Positions 1 through 12,014 of a stretch of DNA of 64,000 nt are shown one piece after another. Source of the DNA: Symsagittifera roscoffensis (Eukaryota; Xenacoelomorpha; Acoela; Convolutidae); contig NC_087063.1 of assembly GCF_963678635.1 (NCBI RefSeq), positions 19,675,220 to 19,739,219 on the forward strand. Direction: 5' to 3'. The position numbers were made by a program, and so were the translations under genes. The notes beneath the pieces are model-generated. The model was not told the DNA's origin. It saw nothing but the letters and a program-made list of their open reading frames with translations, and searched no databases. The first letter of the stretch is position 1. Every line of letters begins with the position of its first letter.

Positions 1-3000
1 ACATCGTCACTAGACTGGTTTTCAAGGGACCATCCCAAGAACCACAATCAAAACTCACTTGCCCCTTTAGCTCGGGAACCGAGGGTTCGACCACTCGTTC
101 TTCCAAGATAATTCCCAGCTTGGGTTGTTCCACCATCAGCATTCCAGTTTCTTTAATACGTTCAACCCAGAAATTGAGTACTATGACTTGCTCATAGTCG
201 AAGTACGCTTCCCTGGCTTCTTCATTCACGAAGGGATTATACGCCATCCCCGGTATGCCAGACACATATTGGAACGACTTCAGTTTCCCTAGTGTTGCAA
301 ACTCTTTTTGTCCTTTGACTGCTTCAATCAAATCCCGGCTCACTTTCAATTCTTTGTTGGAATATCTTCTCACCTCTTCCAACTTACGATAGCTCTCCAT
401 GTCATTCGACTCCTTGTTTGGTACAGTCAACGGCATGTCCTGATATTGTTCCAGGAGTGCCCTAAGGAAGTTCTTTTCGCAATCAACTCCCTTTTGCCGA
501 ATGATCTTTATACATTCTCCCAAAACAGGAGTGGGGATACGATCCACCACGAACCTGACAAAGCAAAGGGCATCCTTACGCTTAGCCCATGCTATCGCAG
601 AATCGTCTATAGAAATCAACGCTCGCCGAGCTTCCATCAACTCCAGCTCCTGTTCCCGTGATTTCGAATCCTTACTGGCTTCATACTCCGCCCTCTTGAT
701 GCCCATCAAGCACCAAGCCAACCGTAACTGCAGATCAGTTCTCATGCGAGGGTGAGCCAGGTATGCTGTCACCGTCGCAGGTGCATGCATCGCCTCGTCG
801 AAGTATCTCTGGAGGGCCGCCCTCCAGGAGACTTCTAGTAGTTTTTCCAATCCGATTTCGTTCGCTTCAGAGGACATTACCGTGCCGTATTATTTCCGAT
901 TTAAGTTTGAATTCTCCGTAAGCTCTTTCAGATATTCCTGCATGGCTCGCTTCTCGCTCCAAGCCATCAGGTGCCCTCTCGCGGAGTTTCTCGCTTTCAA
1001 CATCTCCACATAACTTCCTGCTGGATCTCCCATGTGGACCGATTCCGGCACAGTGACTCAACTGTACTCGACCACGTCGAGTTGTCCTTCCAGCTTCAAC
1101 TTGGCTATGTTGGTCCGCGAGGGCCTGTAATCTTCAAGTCCTCCAGATCCACATTGACTGATGATCTCCATTTCTAATTTAGTGTCTGCCAGGGTTCGTG
1201 CTGTTTTCTTTGATCTTACGGCAGTCGTGGTCAGACCTGCCAAGAGCATAGGGGGTATCAGATTCTCTTTTTCTCCCACTGTCAGTGTTGCACCGTCTCC
1301 TTGCCCGCTCTCGCCTGAACGACCTGCGCTCGTTAAAGAAGTCACCACTGCGCTGGCTCTCGACTTCACCACTCTCGGGTTCATGTCTCGACTTCCTGTT
1401 TTCCCTTTTAGTCGCTTCAGCCCCTTCCTGGCTCGTATGACAGGTAATTTCTTTGCGACTTGCTGATCATCGGCACTGTCTTCTGTTACTGACTCGGTCA
1501 GAACATCCGACTCCATGGAGTTCACTATTTTCTCCAGGACCTCACGCATGATGGGTTGGTTCAATCCCACCTTCATTATGGACTGCGTCCCACATCGCCT
1601 TATCACGTCCCATGACCTTTCCATGAAATTCACTCGGCTCCAGGTTGTTCCTGTCTTGCCTTCTAACTCACCTTGATATCTCTCCCATTCCTCTTCCGGC
1701 AGCGTGCTCAGGAAGGATACCCTCATTGATTCTTCGATTTTTCTCCTCCTTGGTGACTCATGGAGCAATTTCTGCGGATCCCTGCTTCGGCATTCTCTCG
1801 CCTGGCTTATTGGGTCTATCGGGGATAAGTCGGCCGACGCCTCCTTTGTAGGGGACATGAAATACGATGGCGTCATTAGCAATAGACTCCCATCGACTTC
1901 CCCATCGTCGTCTTCACTAAACCGGTATTCTAGCAAGTCTCTCTCTAACGCTCCCAGATCCGTCTCACCCGGTTTTCCCGTCTTTCCCTCGGTATCGTTA
2001 TCATCATCGTCCTGATCCATCAATTCATCATCACCTGCATCAGGTTTCGGCCTGGGTCCTGAAGGTCCTTGTCGTGAGTCTATGCCCGAGTCCGGCCGAG
2101 CCGGTACGGTCATGTCACCTGCGTGATAAAACAACTCATCATTCACCAGGAATTCTACGGACTCCTCGCCATGTGGTGCCAGGTCCTCTACTGCTATATA
2201 CGAGCCTCCTCTGCTCTCCTTTGCCACTTCCAGCATCACCACTTTCACTTCTCCTGACCACTTCAGTCTTGACAAGTCATCCGTGGGAGAATACACTTCG
2301 TTCCACATTTCGGCCGAGACCTCTGGTCTCCTGGAAGGTAGTGCCTTGATCTTCTTTCTACTCCAAGCATCAGGAAATGAGAAGTCAAACGTGTGCGCGG
2401 CTGCAACATTCCAGCCGATGAAGCGCGGCTCCATCCCTTCACTCCACTTCAAAATTCTCTTCTCTGCGTCACGAGCTGCTCCGATGCGAGGGGCAATGAT
2501 GGGAGATGTGACTCCCAATAACATCCTCCTTATCGGTGGATATCGAGGGCATTGGTCCGGCAGCGGCCTGGACCCGGAAAGCCACGCTTGCTGGTTCTGT
2601 TTAGCGTGTGCATAGGCTTCTGGTAAGAGTGGCACTCCCATAGCCGCTCCCGTATCCTTCACTACTGGTCTTAAGTTCCAAAGCTTCGGGTTGAACTGGA
2701 TGTGAGAAAGTTCCTCACGGCCCATTCGGCACTTGAAGTGGTTGTTGAAATCCATCAACATCCAACCTGGCTCCGCTATTCTTCCGAACAGCCTATCGTC
2801 ACTGGCCAGCCCCCTCAACTCCCTCTGTTCTACCCAGTTCAGCACGGAACAGTCCACGACTGAGACCAGGTTGACGTATAACACCGAATTCCTGTATGCC
2901 TTGACTTGCACGTCCGGGAACACGAAAGACATCACCGGTCCATACACCACCGTGACGAATTCACGCAGTCCATGAATCAGAGCCAACGGATCGATCCGCA

Positions 3001-6000
3001 TCATGACTGCCAAATCTGTCATCAAGGGCATGCCACAATATTGCTTGCACTCACTCGCATCCGTCGCCGCCTTATCATCTCCCGTGACTCTTCTGTTCTG
3101 CTGTAAGAGATATTGGAGCAGGAGAGTCCTCCAGTCTTTCATCTTCTTGAGCGAGGCGGTTTCCAACTGTGCATTGAACTCACGACTGGGTCCCTGTAGT
3201 TGTTCAGGGTAACGTAACAGCACAAGCAAATCACCCAGTCGACCGTAGGTCATGGCAATCAGGGTCAGGAGTCCATCCAATCTCAAATCTGCCAACGCTT
3301 GGGTGAAGAGATTCGCCAGCCCCTTCACGAAATTTTCGTGACCAAATGTCACGTATAAGGCTAACACCAGGCCAATCGATAACTTCCTGATGTGTCTGAC
3401 AAAACTCGCGATCAAGTTCCGGAATGCCCTAGGATAGCACGTCGACAGGAAGGATGGCGTCCATCCCACTCCCATTCCACCCAAGATAGCATCCGATCGT
3501 TCGTACTGTGCCCTCGTGGCTAGTACGTCAGCTTGGAACTTGTCCAGTGACATCGTGTTTACGTCCTGCATCAGCTTCAACATCATACCCCCAGCTAACT
3601 CCCGGGCATCAAACAATTTTTTAAGATACACGTGTATCTCTTCTATCACTGCCGGCGCATGCTGGAACGCGTCCTCACCCAAGGTGCACAGCCTTGGTGA
3701 CAAGTACAACCATACATTATTGTGCGGCTTCGTGCGCAAAGCCATTGCCATGAGATCTTCTTCCGCTGATGTCATGTTCTTCCTGACTATCCTGCCCTGC
3801 TCATTCTCGGCATGATCCATCTGTCTGAACCAGAGATCATCAGCCACCTGTTGTACTAACAGATGATCGTCATCCACCCCTGGTCTTAACTTCAGCAATC
3901 TGGCAAAGTTGGACAGCTCCAACCCCAGAACCTCATCTAGCACCAACCGAGTTGTGCTACAATCTCTGAGCCCCTGTATGGCATTGGAAATATCAGCCCC
4001 AACGGCGGGAAGCTCAGATCGGGACGGGTAGTAATTGTCTGGGTCTACTACTCTGTTCGGGGCCGGAATTATCACGTTGAACCTCCCCTCTGCTATCGTC
4101 GTGACCATTGTGTATACAAACTGAAGGGGTTCTGGCAATGCAGCGTACCCTGGTGACAACGCAAAGACCACTTTCACCACATTATGGGTGAAACGATGTT
4201 TTGCTGCTGCCTCTACCTCAGCCATCGCCGAGAGCAATGTCATTATCGCCTCCAATATGACCTCGTTGCTCGGGATCGATCCATCCGTCAGACGTGACAA
4301 TAAGCCCCTGCTTTGCAGATGATCATTTGAGCCTGCAACCACTATCACCTGCGGCTCCATACTGACCACCCTTCGTACACTTATCATCATGCCGATTGCC
4401 TGTCCCCAATCCAATTTAGGTGCCGTGAAGAAAATCACGTCGGGCCAAAAAAGAGAACGGGGCGTATAGAGATAATCGGAACTGGCTACGATCAGATACT
4501 TTGCAGCTTTCATCTCTAAGGGATCGTAAGCTGCGAACAGGCCGTCGCCTATTGGGGCCTTCAGTTTCCCATATCTCTGGTCATCTCCATCTACCGTGGT
4601 CGTTCGGGGGTAGTCCCTTGAATACTCACCAGGCGTCTGACCAGGTGGTTTAGCGAACTGCCTGTACATCTTATGATGCTTGTTGTTGGGCTTGTTCTCT
4701 ACCTGAAACTTGCCCCTTCGAGCAGGTGGCGTCAATTCCCGGGCTCTCTGTCGGACGTCCGTAAGGGACCGCGTGTTCAAGGGTCCAAAGGTATTGTCCT
4801 GAGGCAACCCGTTCAAGTCTGCATGTCGGAGCATAGTCGTAGAGCTGAACTGCTCCTGCTCTGCCAGCAGCCAATCCACGCCTGATATCCGATATAGTCG
4901 CGACACCGTGGGACTTTCTCCGCCAATCATTCTCATCGCGTCCTCCCGACACGTCAGGGTATTCATGTTCAATTTCGTGGACATGTCTGTCTTGTACTGT
5001 CCCCAATGACTCGGGTCTGATCGGTTCCAAAGCAGCAGGCTGCCTGGTTCAACTCCCTCCGCAGGCACGGCGCTCGTAGACGGTCCTGCTGCTGAAGCAG
5101 GGTTTGCCGTGGCGGGCGGATCGTTCCTCCTAGACACGGTCTGAGAGTTATTTCTGTTCTGAACCACTGATCTGCCGAGTCGGCTTTCAAGCGGTTGTGT
5201 TCTGGGAGGAGGAGCAGTCCCTAGCCTCTCTCTCACGTTTGAGCTCGGAGCGGTGGGTGCGGCTACAGCCGTCTCCATTGCTAAGGGCCCTAGGCGGTTG
5301 ACGAGGGATTCGGGCACGCTTGCCCTTATTCTACTTCCTCCAGTCGTTGAGCTGGTCCGAGCCAGAGAACTGGTCGCCCTCGACTCCTGCTCCATTTCCC
5401 TCAACTGCGTCTGAAATACATCATTCATCCAGTGTCTCCCTCGTTGGGTGTTGAAATGTATCCCATCTCTGGTAAGCGCAATATGATCAATCATGCGCAG
5501 CGTGTTTTCGAGATCCAGAAGTCGCAACTCGCCAGGGTTGCTTCTCACCAGATTACGGATCATTTCGTTCCACCGTGTCACGTTGCCGTTCATGAAATCT
5601 GCCACTGTGGTGCCCATCAGCGGGTTTTGTGGTATCGTGCACAGCACCACAAACCTGGGCCTGTACTTCTCCTTCAGTTCATTCAGGAGGCATACCAGCA
5701 GAGGCTCCCACTTGCACTCGGGAGTCACTGGGGCTCTCGAGACGTCGTTAGTTCCTAGCATTATCACCAGCGTATCCAGGTGATCCTCGCTTTGGAATTC
5801 CATCATCTTGATGACCTGAGCCACTGAAGCTCCTCCAAAGGACAGAGTGGTTGTCTGACCATAGACGAAGATCTCATTCAGATCCTTCACCAAACTGTCT
5901 CCTATGATCAAGTGGCGACTCCCTAGGGGAATTACCTGGTCGCTCGTAGCGGGGTTCCAGCTCATGTCATTCAGGCAGGCTCGAGGATGCTCCGCAGCTA

Positions 6001-7111
6001 CTTGCGTGAACTGGTGACGTGTCATCAGATTCTTCCTAATATCTACCACGCGGAACTTTTGATAGGTTCTGCCATGCGCAGTCCCCGAGGGCACTATCGT
6101 GAGGGGTGCTCGCTCCGAGCTATTAGATGACTGATCACGACGCTGGGAAGGAACGATCCTACCCAATGTCCGTCCAGTGGTTCGGTTGATCTCTTCCATT
6201 GTTGCTCTCGCCACTTGGTTGAACGATTCTTGGAACTGAGGAGCGAGGTAAGTGTCAGAAGGGTCTGGTGTCGTGAACCTTTGACTAGAAGCAGACAGTC
6301 GTGTCTGCTGAGGAGCCTCGGGCTCTCTCGATGCACGTAAATCCAGAACCTCGGGCCCTCTCGATACACACAGCTCCTGGGCTGTTGTCCCGGGGCGTGT
6401 GTCGTTGGGTCCCTCCGAGGATCTCATGCTCGCCAGAATTTCCGGTGACACTTGGCTCACCTTCGCCATATACAGCTCCTTCAGGTGCTTTATTTCATCC
6501 TCCTTATAAGCCACCTGTAGATCTTCGTATTTCTTCTTCCATTCGTCTCTTTCTCGAGCTATTGCCCTATACTCCTGGAGTTTGGCACACAGCTCGCTCT
6601 GATCTTTCTCCTTCTTTTCCAGTGTCTCGATCGTCTCCGACGTCTGGATCTCTATTTCACTCACCCTCACTTTCTTCGAAGGAGGAGCAGCTGTAGTGGA
6701 GTCGACCGAATGTGACGGGCCTGGCCCATCACGTTGTCTCTTCGCTCCGATGAGTGGCTGCGCCGGTTGGACTGGTAAGGGCATCTCACCTAGCCGGTGG
6801 TCCCTCTGTTCGCCTAGTCCTGGCTCACGAGCCAGGTCGTGGCCAGACATTTCTCCACGCCTCCATCTCATCAGTCGATTTCGGCCTCTCTCGGCGGTCC
6901 CGGACTCACCGAAGGCCAACATCAACACGACTTCCGTAGGGCGATTCCCTCGACCCTCTCGTCCTAATGCATTGAGGAGCGCGACCACAAACATCGCCAG
7001 TCCCGGGTCTTCTCGTGTGAAATCACAATCGATCAGCCGCTGATAGATCTCGTCTAGAGTCGCTCCTAGACTCGCTGAGAGGAATTCCATGAGTTCGTTC
7101 GTATCACACAT
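1..7111 (-). pseudogene. ORF3-type giant extra protein of the older element (broken, runs off the window)
   Basis: This region encodes, from 7111 leftward, a relative of the 2,981-residue ORF3 at 32002-40947. Both start with a conserved domain of about 110 residues (shared motifs include RPTEV and MRWR), then a coiled coil. An SGNH-type hydrolase domain follows, with GDSL, GTND and DGIHF blocks. Next comes a degenerate second block set (SNDHLQSRG, FALSPGYA, DEVLGLELSNF) and long unassigned regions. Homology continues to the window edge. Overall resemblance to the plus-strand ORF3 is roughly half of residues by eye, much lower than for reverse transcriptase. Codons are richer in G and C than in the plus copy. 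Treated as a fossil. Confidence 0.8.
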
Positions 7112-7641
7112 CTCTTATCGTGTTGATTCTTGCTGTCGTGTAGTGTCTTCCTGTCTCGTTTCGATTCAATGGATTCAATAAACAATTTTTGATCAACCAA
7201 GATCTAAAAAACAAGTCGCGACTTAAAACCATCATTTTTGGATACAACATCATTCAACTCTTAAAAACTCTCCATTGAAATTCTCTTCTTAATTCTGATT
7301 TAAAAATTTAGCACCAAGGTGGATCGTCCACCTTTATCTTCGTCAGGGTAGCACGAATTTGCGCTGTCACCTTGATGACCTGGAGTACCCCAGGTCTTTT
7401 ATGACACATCATAACAATCACATGAAACATATCATAACACTAACATAACAAATAAACACATAAACATCACACACCTATGCCATCACATAAAAACATATTC
7501 CCTAATACTGTACCTAAAACCTAACCTAATCTAAAACTTGACTCTAATTCTTATCGAGTAACTTAATAAAAACCACTTATCGCCGAGCGCAATTCTTAAC
7601 ATATGCTCAGATAGTATTTTTTATGTAAGTAAACTTCTATG
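7112..7641 (-). other. Inter-ORF region of the older element upstream of its ORF3
   Basis: This AT-rich stretch lies between the integrase region and ORF3. It keeps the far end of an ORF2-like frame near 7600 (motif VYLHKKYYLSI, shared with the plus element). It contains two neat inverted repeats. One has an 8-bp stem and 3-nt loop at 7316-7334; the other has a 7-bp stem at 7377-7396. A pyrimidine-AG splice-acceptor-like site ends at 7204 on the minus strand and is conserved with the plus element. The region probably serves as a subgenomic leader for ORF3, which is inference. Confidence 0.55.
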
Positions 7642-9339
7642 TCAGTCTCTGAATATATCACATGTCGCCAACCTCCTTTTTTGTCTAATTTGCGCCTGTT
7701 GCGTATTCCTCCTGCATAAGTCATTGAGGTCCTGCTGTCTTCTAATAACATCCCGCACGTACGTCTGCGGTGCTGTCCTCTTCCCCTCATATTCAGGGTA
7801 GAAAAACGTCAACGGGAGCGCTTTTTCATGACCCGTTAACATCATGTGCGGACTTATTCCCCTGGTGGAATGCTCCGTGCTGTTGTAAGCACCCATCACT
7901 TGCGGCAAGTGCTTGTCCCAGTCATCCATGTAACGCGAGCAGTAGACTCTCAGCATGGATACCAGTGTGCGGTTTTGCCTCTCGACTAGGCCATTCGTTT
8001 GCGGGTGATAAGTGGTCGAGTGGGCCTGCGCTACCTGCGATCTTTTCATCAACTCCTTCGTGAGATCACCCACGAATGCTTTGCCATTGTCCGATTGGAA
8101 CGTGATGGGGCAGCCATGCCTCGCTATCCACACATTTATCAAATGATCACATGTTTCTTCCGCCGATGCTGTCATGCAGGGTGCTGCTTCCGCGTACTTC
8201 GTAAAATGGTCGATCATTACCAGCACCTGATTATAGCCCGTTGCTGTCATGCAGATTTTCTGATGATCAATTTGCACCACTTCGTTGAAACCTGACGACT
8301 CTATTGACTGTAGGGGGAACCTTAGTTTCCTGGGATCCTTCGCCTGCTGACATGACAGGCATGCGGCGATCCACTTCTCACAAGCCTTTTTCAATCCCGG
8401 CCATTCGAATCGTTTCTGTATCCTGTTATACACTTTGTCCACGCCTTGATGGCCCATCTGATCATGTGAGCGAAAGAGCAATTCGGTCTGGTACAACTGT
8501 GGTAACACTATTGAATTGTATTTATAGAGAACCTTGTCCTCCTCTTTTCGCTTGCAGGCAACGATTCCGTCCTTATTCAGGTACAACAAGTCGTTTCGCT
8601 TCAGGTAGAATTGCTTCAAGATCTTGTAGCTGTCTTCTTCCAAGTCTCCCTTGTCAGGTGCTCCATTCTCGATCCATCTCTTCAGACTGCTCGTCATTCG
8701 ATCATTTCGTTGAGCCCTTAGGAGATCCGAGAGCCTGTACCTGGCTTTCAAATACGTCTTTACCACGTTCATTTGCCCACTCATTATCTCCGGAGCATGA
8801 GCATCGTCCATCAACTTGACACACCATATCTTTTTCAAAGGCGTCGCTTCCTGCACAGATGGTTCCAGATTGGTACGGACGACCGTACCATGTGGCAGCA
8901 ATCTGGTTGGGCGTTTCGAAACTGCTATCAGCTCGAGCTCGTCTGCGGCATTATCTACCACAGTGCCCTCTTCATCTGAGGTGTATCTGTCCCTGTCTGG
9001 ATCCTGATGTGTTTCTCGGTCCAGCCCACGCTGCTTCCAGTCTACCAATAAGGAGTGGATTGCGATCTCTGACATATCGGAATTGGAAGTTGTTTCAGAC
9101 GTGTTGTCCCAGGACTGGGGCCTCGAGTCAACACTTGAGTCGACTGATTCCTCAACATCATATTCCAAGTTGTCTGAGATGTTTCTCGACTCCCCGGACA
9201 AAATTCTGTCCCTAGGTGGTCTCGTCAACCTCTCCCCGGACAAGTCGTCCTGCACGGGCTCAAAAGTGTCTGACTCCTCAGACGAGTCGTCCTTGACTGG
9301 CTCGAAGGTATCAGACTCCCCGGACATTGTCTCGTCCAC
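7642..9339 (-). pseudogene. Integrase region of the older element
   Basis: A retroviral-type integrase is recognised by its HHCC zinc-binding segment (HDQMGHQG, then CLSCQQ), the catalytic core with IDHQKICM, FQSDNG and the HPQTNGLVERQ block, and close match to the integrase of the plus-strand element. Upstream of it lie LSGE repeats encoded by the TTGTCCGGGGAG-type motif, also shared with the plus copy. The region belongs to the Pol part of a broken Ty3/gypsy element. Confidence 0.85.
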
Positions 9340-9872
9340 GGACGAACAATCTGGGCTCGCTCGTATTCTTCTTTTGCATCCGTGAAATGCACTCTCCTCG
9401 TGAAGCTAGATTTCGACCTGATCCTGACTTCCTCAGTAGTTTGTTCTGATTCAGTGTTCCATATTCAGTGAACGAAGTTCTCAACAAGACCTCCTTCGGC
9501 ATCGAGCTCACCAGCTGGTTGACAATCGACCTGCAATCCCGTTCAACGCCTCGGCTGCGAATGGACACTGGCCTCTTCTCTGTTCTCTCGGTGACAGTCA
9601 ACCGCTGCATGGTCTCCATCCATTCACGATCATGCCTATCCACTTCCCTGTCCAACAAGTCACGGAGCTTTCCCATGACATCCGGCGCCACGTTCACCGT
9701 CCTGTTCAACAGAGCCATGCTGTTTATACCTAATCTGGTAAGTTCTTGCTGCACCAAGTTGGATCGAACTAGCAGATCCAACGGAACGGCTCGCCTCTGG
9801 CTAAAAGCTTTATCTCCGCGGCCGTCTCCACTTGAAGGTCAGGGTGTCCGGGTAAAGGATGCCCTGACTTGT

Positions 9873-11888
9873 CTAACCACCTAGTAAGTGGCAGTTTGTC
9901 GTAAGTTTGTCCTCCAACCTCTCTATGTGGTCTTCTAAGGTTGGTGTTGCAATCACGACATCATCGACATAACACATGATGAGATTCCTGTATTTCTTAG
10001 TGACGCTCGTGAGTGCCTGGGCCATCAGTCGCTGGAATGTGGCCGTCGCGTTGCACAATCCGAATGGCATCCTCTTCCACTGGAACAATACCAGCTCACA
10101 CGCGAAGCCTGTTTTCTCTCGATCTTGCTTTCTGAGTGGCACTTGCCAGAACGCAGAGCCCAAATCCAACGTCGTGAAGAACTTCGCGTCTCCCAGCTTG
10201 GATAGGCTCTCATCGATGCGGGGAATCGGGTATGCGTACTTTATAGTCACTGCGTTCAGATAACGGAAATCACAACAAAATCTGAGTTGTCCCCCTTTCT
10301 TTTTCACCATGACCACGCCACAAGCCCATGGGGACTTCGACGGCTCGATCATGTCGTACTCCATTAACATCTCGATCTCCTTCCTACACGCTTCTGACTT
10401 GTTTGGGGTCATTCTTCTCGCCCCTTCCCTATGAGGTACCGAGCCCTCTTCTATCTCAATCTCGTGTTCTACAAAATTACAACAACCTATGTCGGCCTTA
10501 TGCTTCGAAAAAACGTCTGCGTTCCGATTTAGCACCGCTCTGAGCGAAACTAGTTCCTTGTCTGATATTTTACCCTTCAGATGTTCTATCTCAGGTAAGA
10601 CAGGTTTATTCGCTGCTAACTCTGCCTCCGTCGGCCTCTCAGGAAAGTTGGAACAACTAGACAGCCCATCATCTGTTTCCGACTTCATTGAAAACAATTT
10701 CCTAGAAGATTTCAATTCATTCACTCTCCTCATTATACATTCTTGGTTCGCATGCAATGGACATTTAGTTACATCAAACTTTTTCAAGTTCTCCACACTC
10801 TGAAAGTCTGTGTTCAGAGGCAAAGCGTAGCCTAGTTTCTTTCCCCTCTGTAGTGTCACTGTTGTTGCTTCTGTGTTCAATAACACACTCACACATAGTC
10901 CGCTCTGAGTGAGTGAGAAGCTTCTTCCTAAAATAGCCGAGCTTTTACTGTTTGGATTTGGTACCAGACACACCTGTCTGTCATTGCTGAGTTCATTCAA
11001 GTTCCTCATCCTAAACGTCGCTACTACGGCTTGGTTTGGTTTTAATCTAACTTTTCGATCCAGAAAAATCGGCACCTTGGCCTGGTTAATTAAGATCTTA
11101 TTAAGGGGTCTCTTTTCATACTTTCTCTCAGGATCCTTGATCCTAATCAACCCGTCATTGAGATCGATCGTGACGTCAAAGTTGCGAACGAAATCCCTTC
11201 CTAAGATGAACTGATCGGATTCGTCCAAATTCTCCACTACTAGGAAGCTCATCCAAAGATGTCTTCCTCCGAGCTGCAGTGAAATGATCGGGGTTCGTCG
11301 AGTCACATAGATCGCTCCCTGATTGGCCGCTGCCAACCTGATGTTTGTCGATATGAGATCCGACCTCTCGAAACCCATGTCGGTCCAAGTTTTGACTGGC
11401 ATGACACTAACCACTGCTCCCGTGTCTAGCAGTCCCTTTACTGAAAGTTGTCTGCCTTGCACGTCCGGAACGTGTGCGGCCAGATCGGCCTCGCAACCTA
11501 TATGCACCGCATCTTGTTCGAGCATCGCGTTTTGTCCGATCCGTCTAACCTTCAGCTCCTCTTGACCAATGTATATCCGGCCAATCTGATCGTTCGCATC
11601 AGTTATGTGAGCTTTCGTGTAGATATTGATGCCATCCACATTCATTAGGATCGGGTAAGGGCCATGGACATCGATATAATGTCCGTCCACTTTCATCAGC
11701 CTCGGACCTCCCGTTGTGAGCAGCGCTCGCACTGCCCTGGAGTCCAGTTTGGGATCTTTCTCCTTCAGGTAGTCGGCATAGATGTCCAGGTGGACTAGTG
11801 TAATCTCGGATGGTTCACTCAAGTTCTTGACCACCTGGTGCCCTGCGACTGAGATGATGGACATTATTTTGGTCCCCTCCTTCGTCAT
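9873..11888 (-). pseudogene. Protease and reverse transcriptase region of the older element
   Basis: The aspartic protease is shown by the GLLDTGAVVSVMP motif and the later FILGRDFVRNFDV segment. The reverse transcriptase core shows CDFRYLNAVT, LDLGSAFWQVPL, MPFGLCNATATFQRLM and the YVDD catalytic box. The spacer between protease and RT (RKLFSMKSETDDGLSSCSNF) is nearly identical to the plus-strand element. Over the RT core about nine residues in ten match the plus copy by eye. Part of a broken Ty3/gypsy element. Confidence 0.88.
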
Positions 11889-12014
11889 GCCGAAAGTCTT
11901 ACCAGATATAACGTTCAGTTTTAGTCCCTGTTTCCTGGGTTCCTCTTTGTCTTCTAATTTTGTCGTTTTACCCAGAACATTAAAACTTTCCCGAAGATCT
12001 GTGCTTTCCAGCTC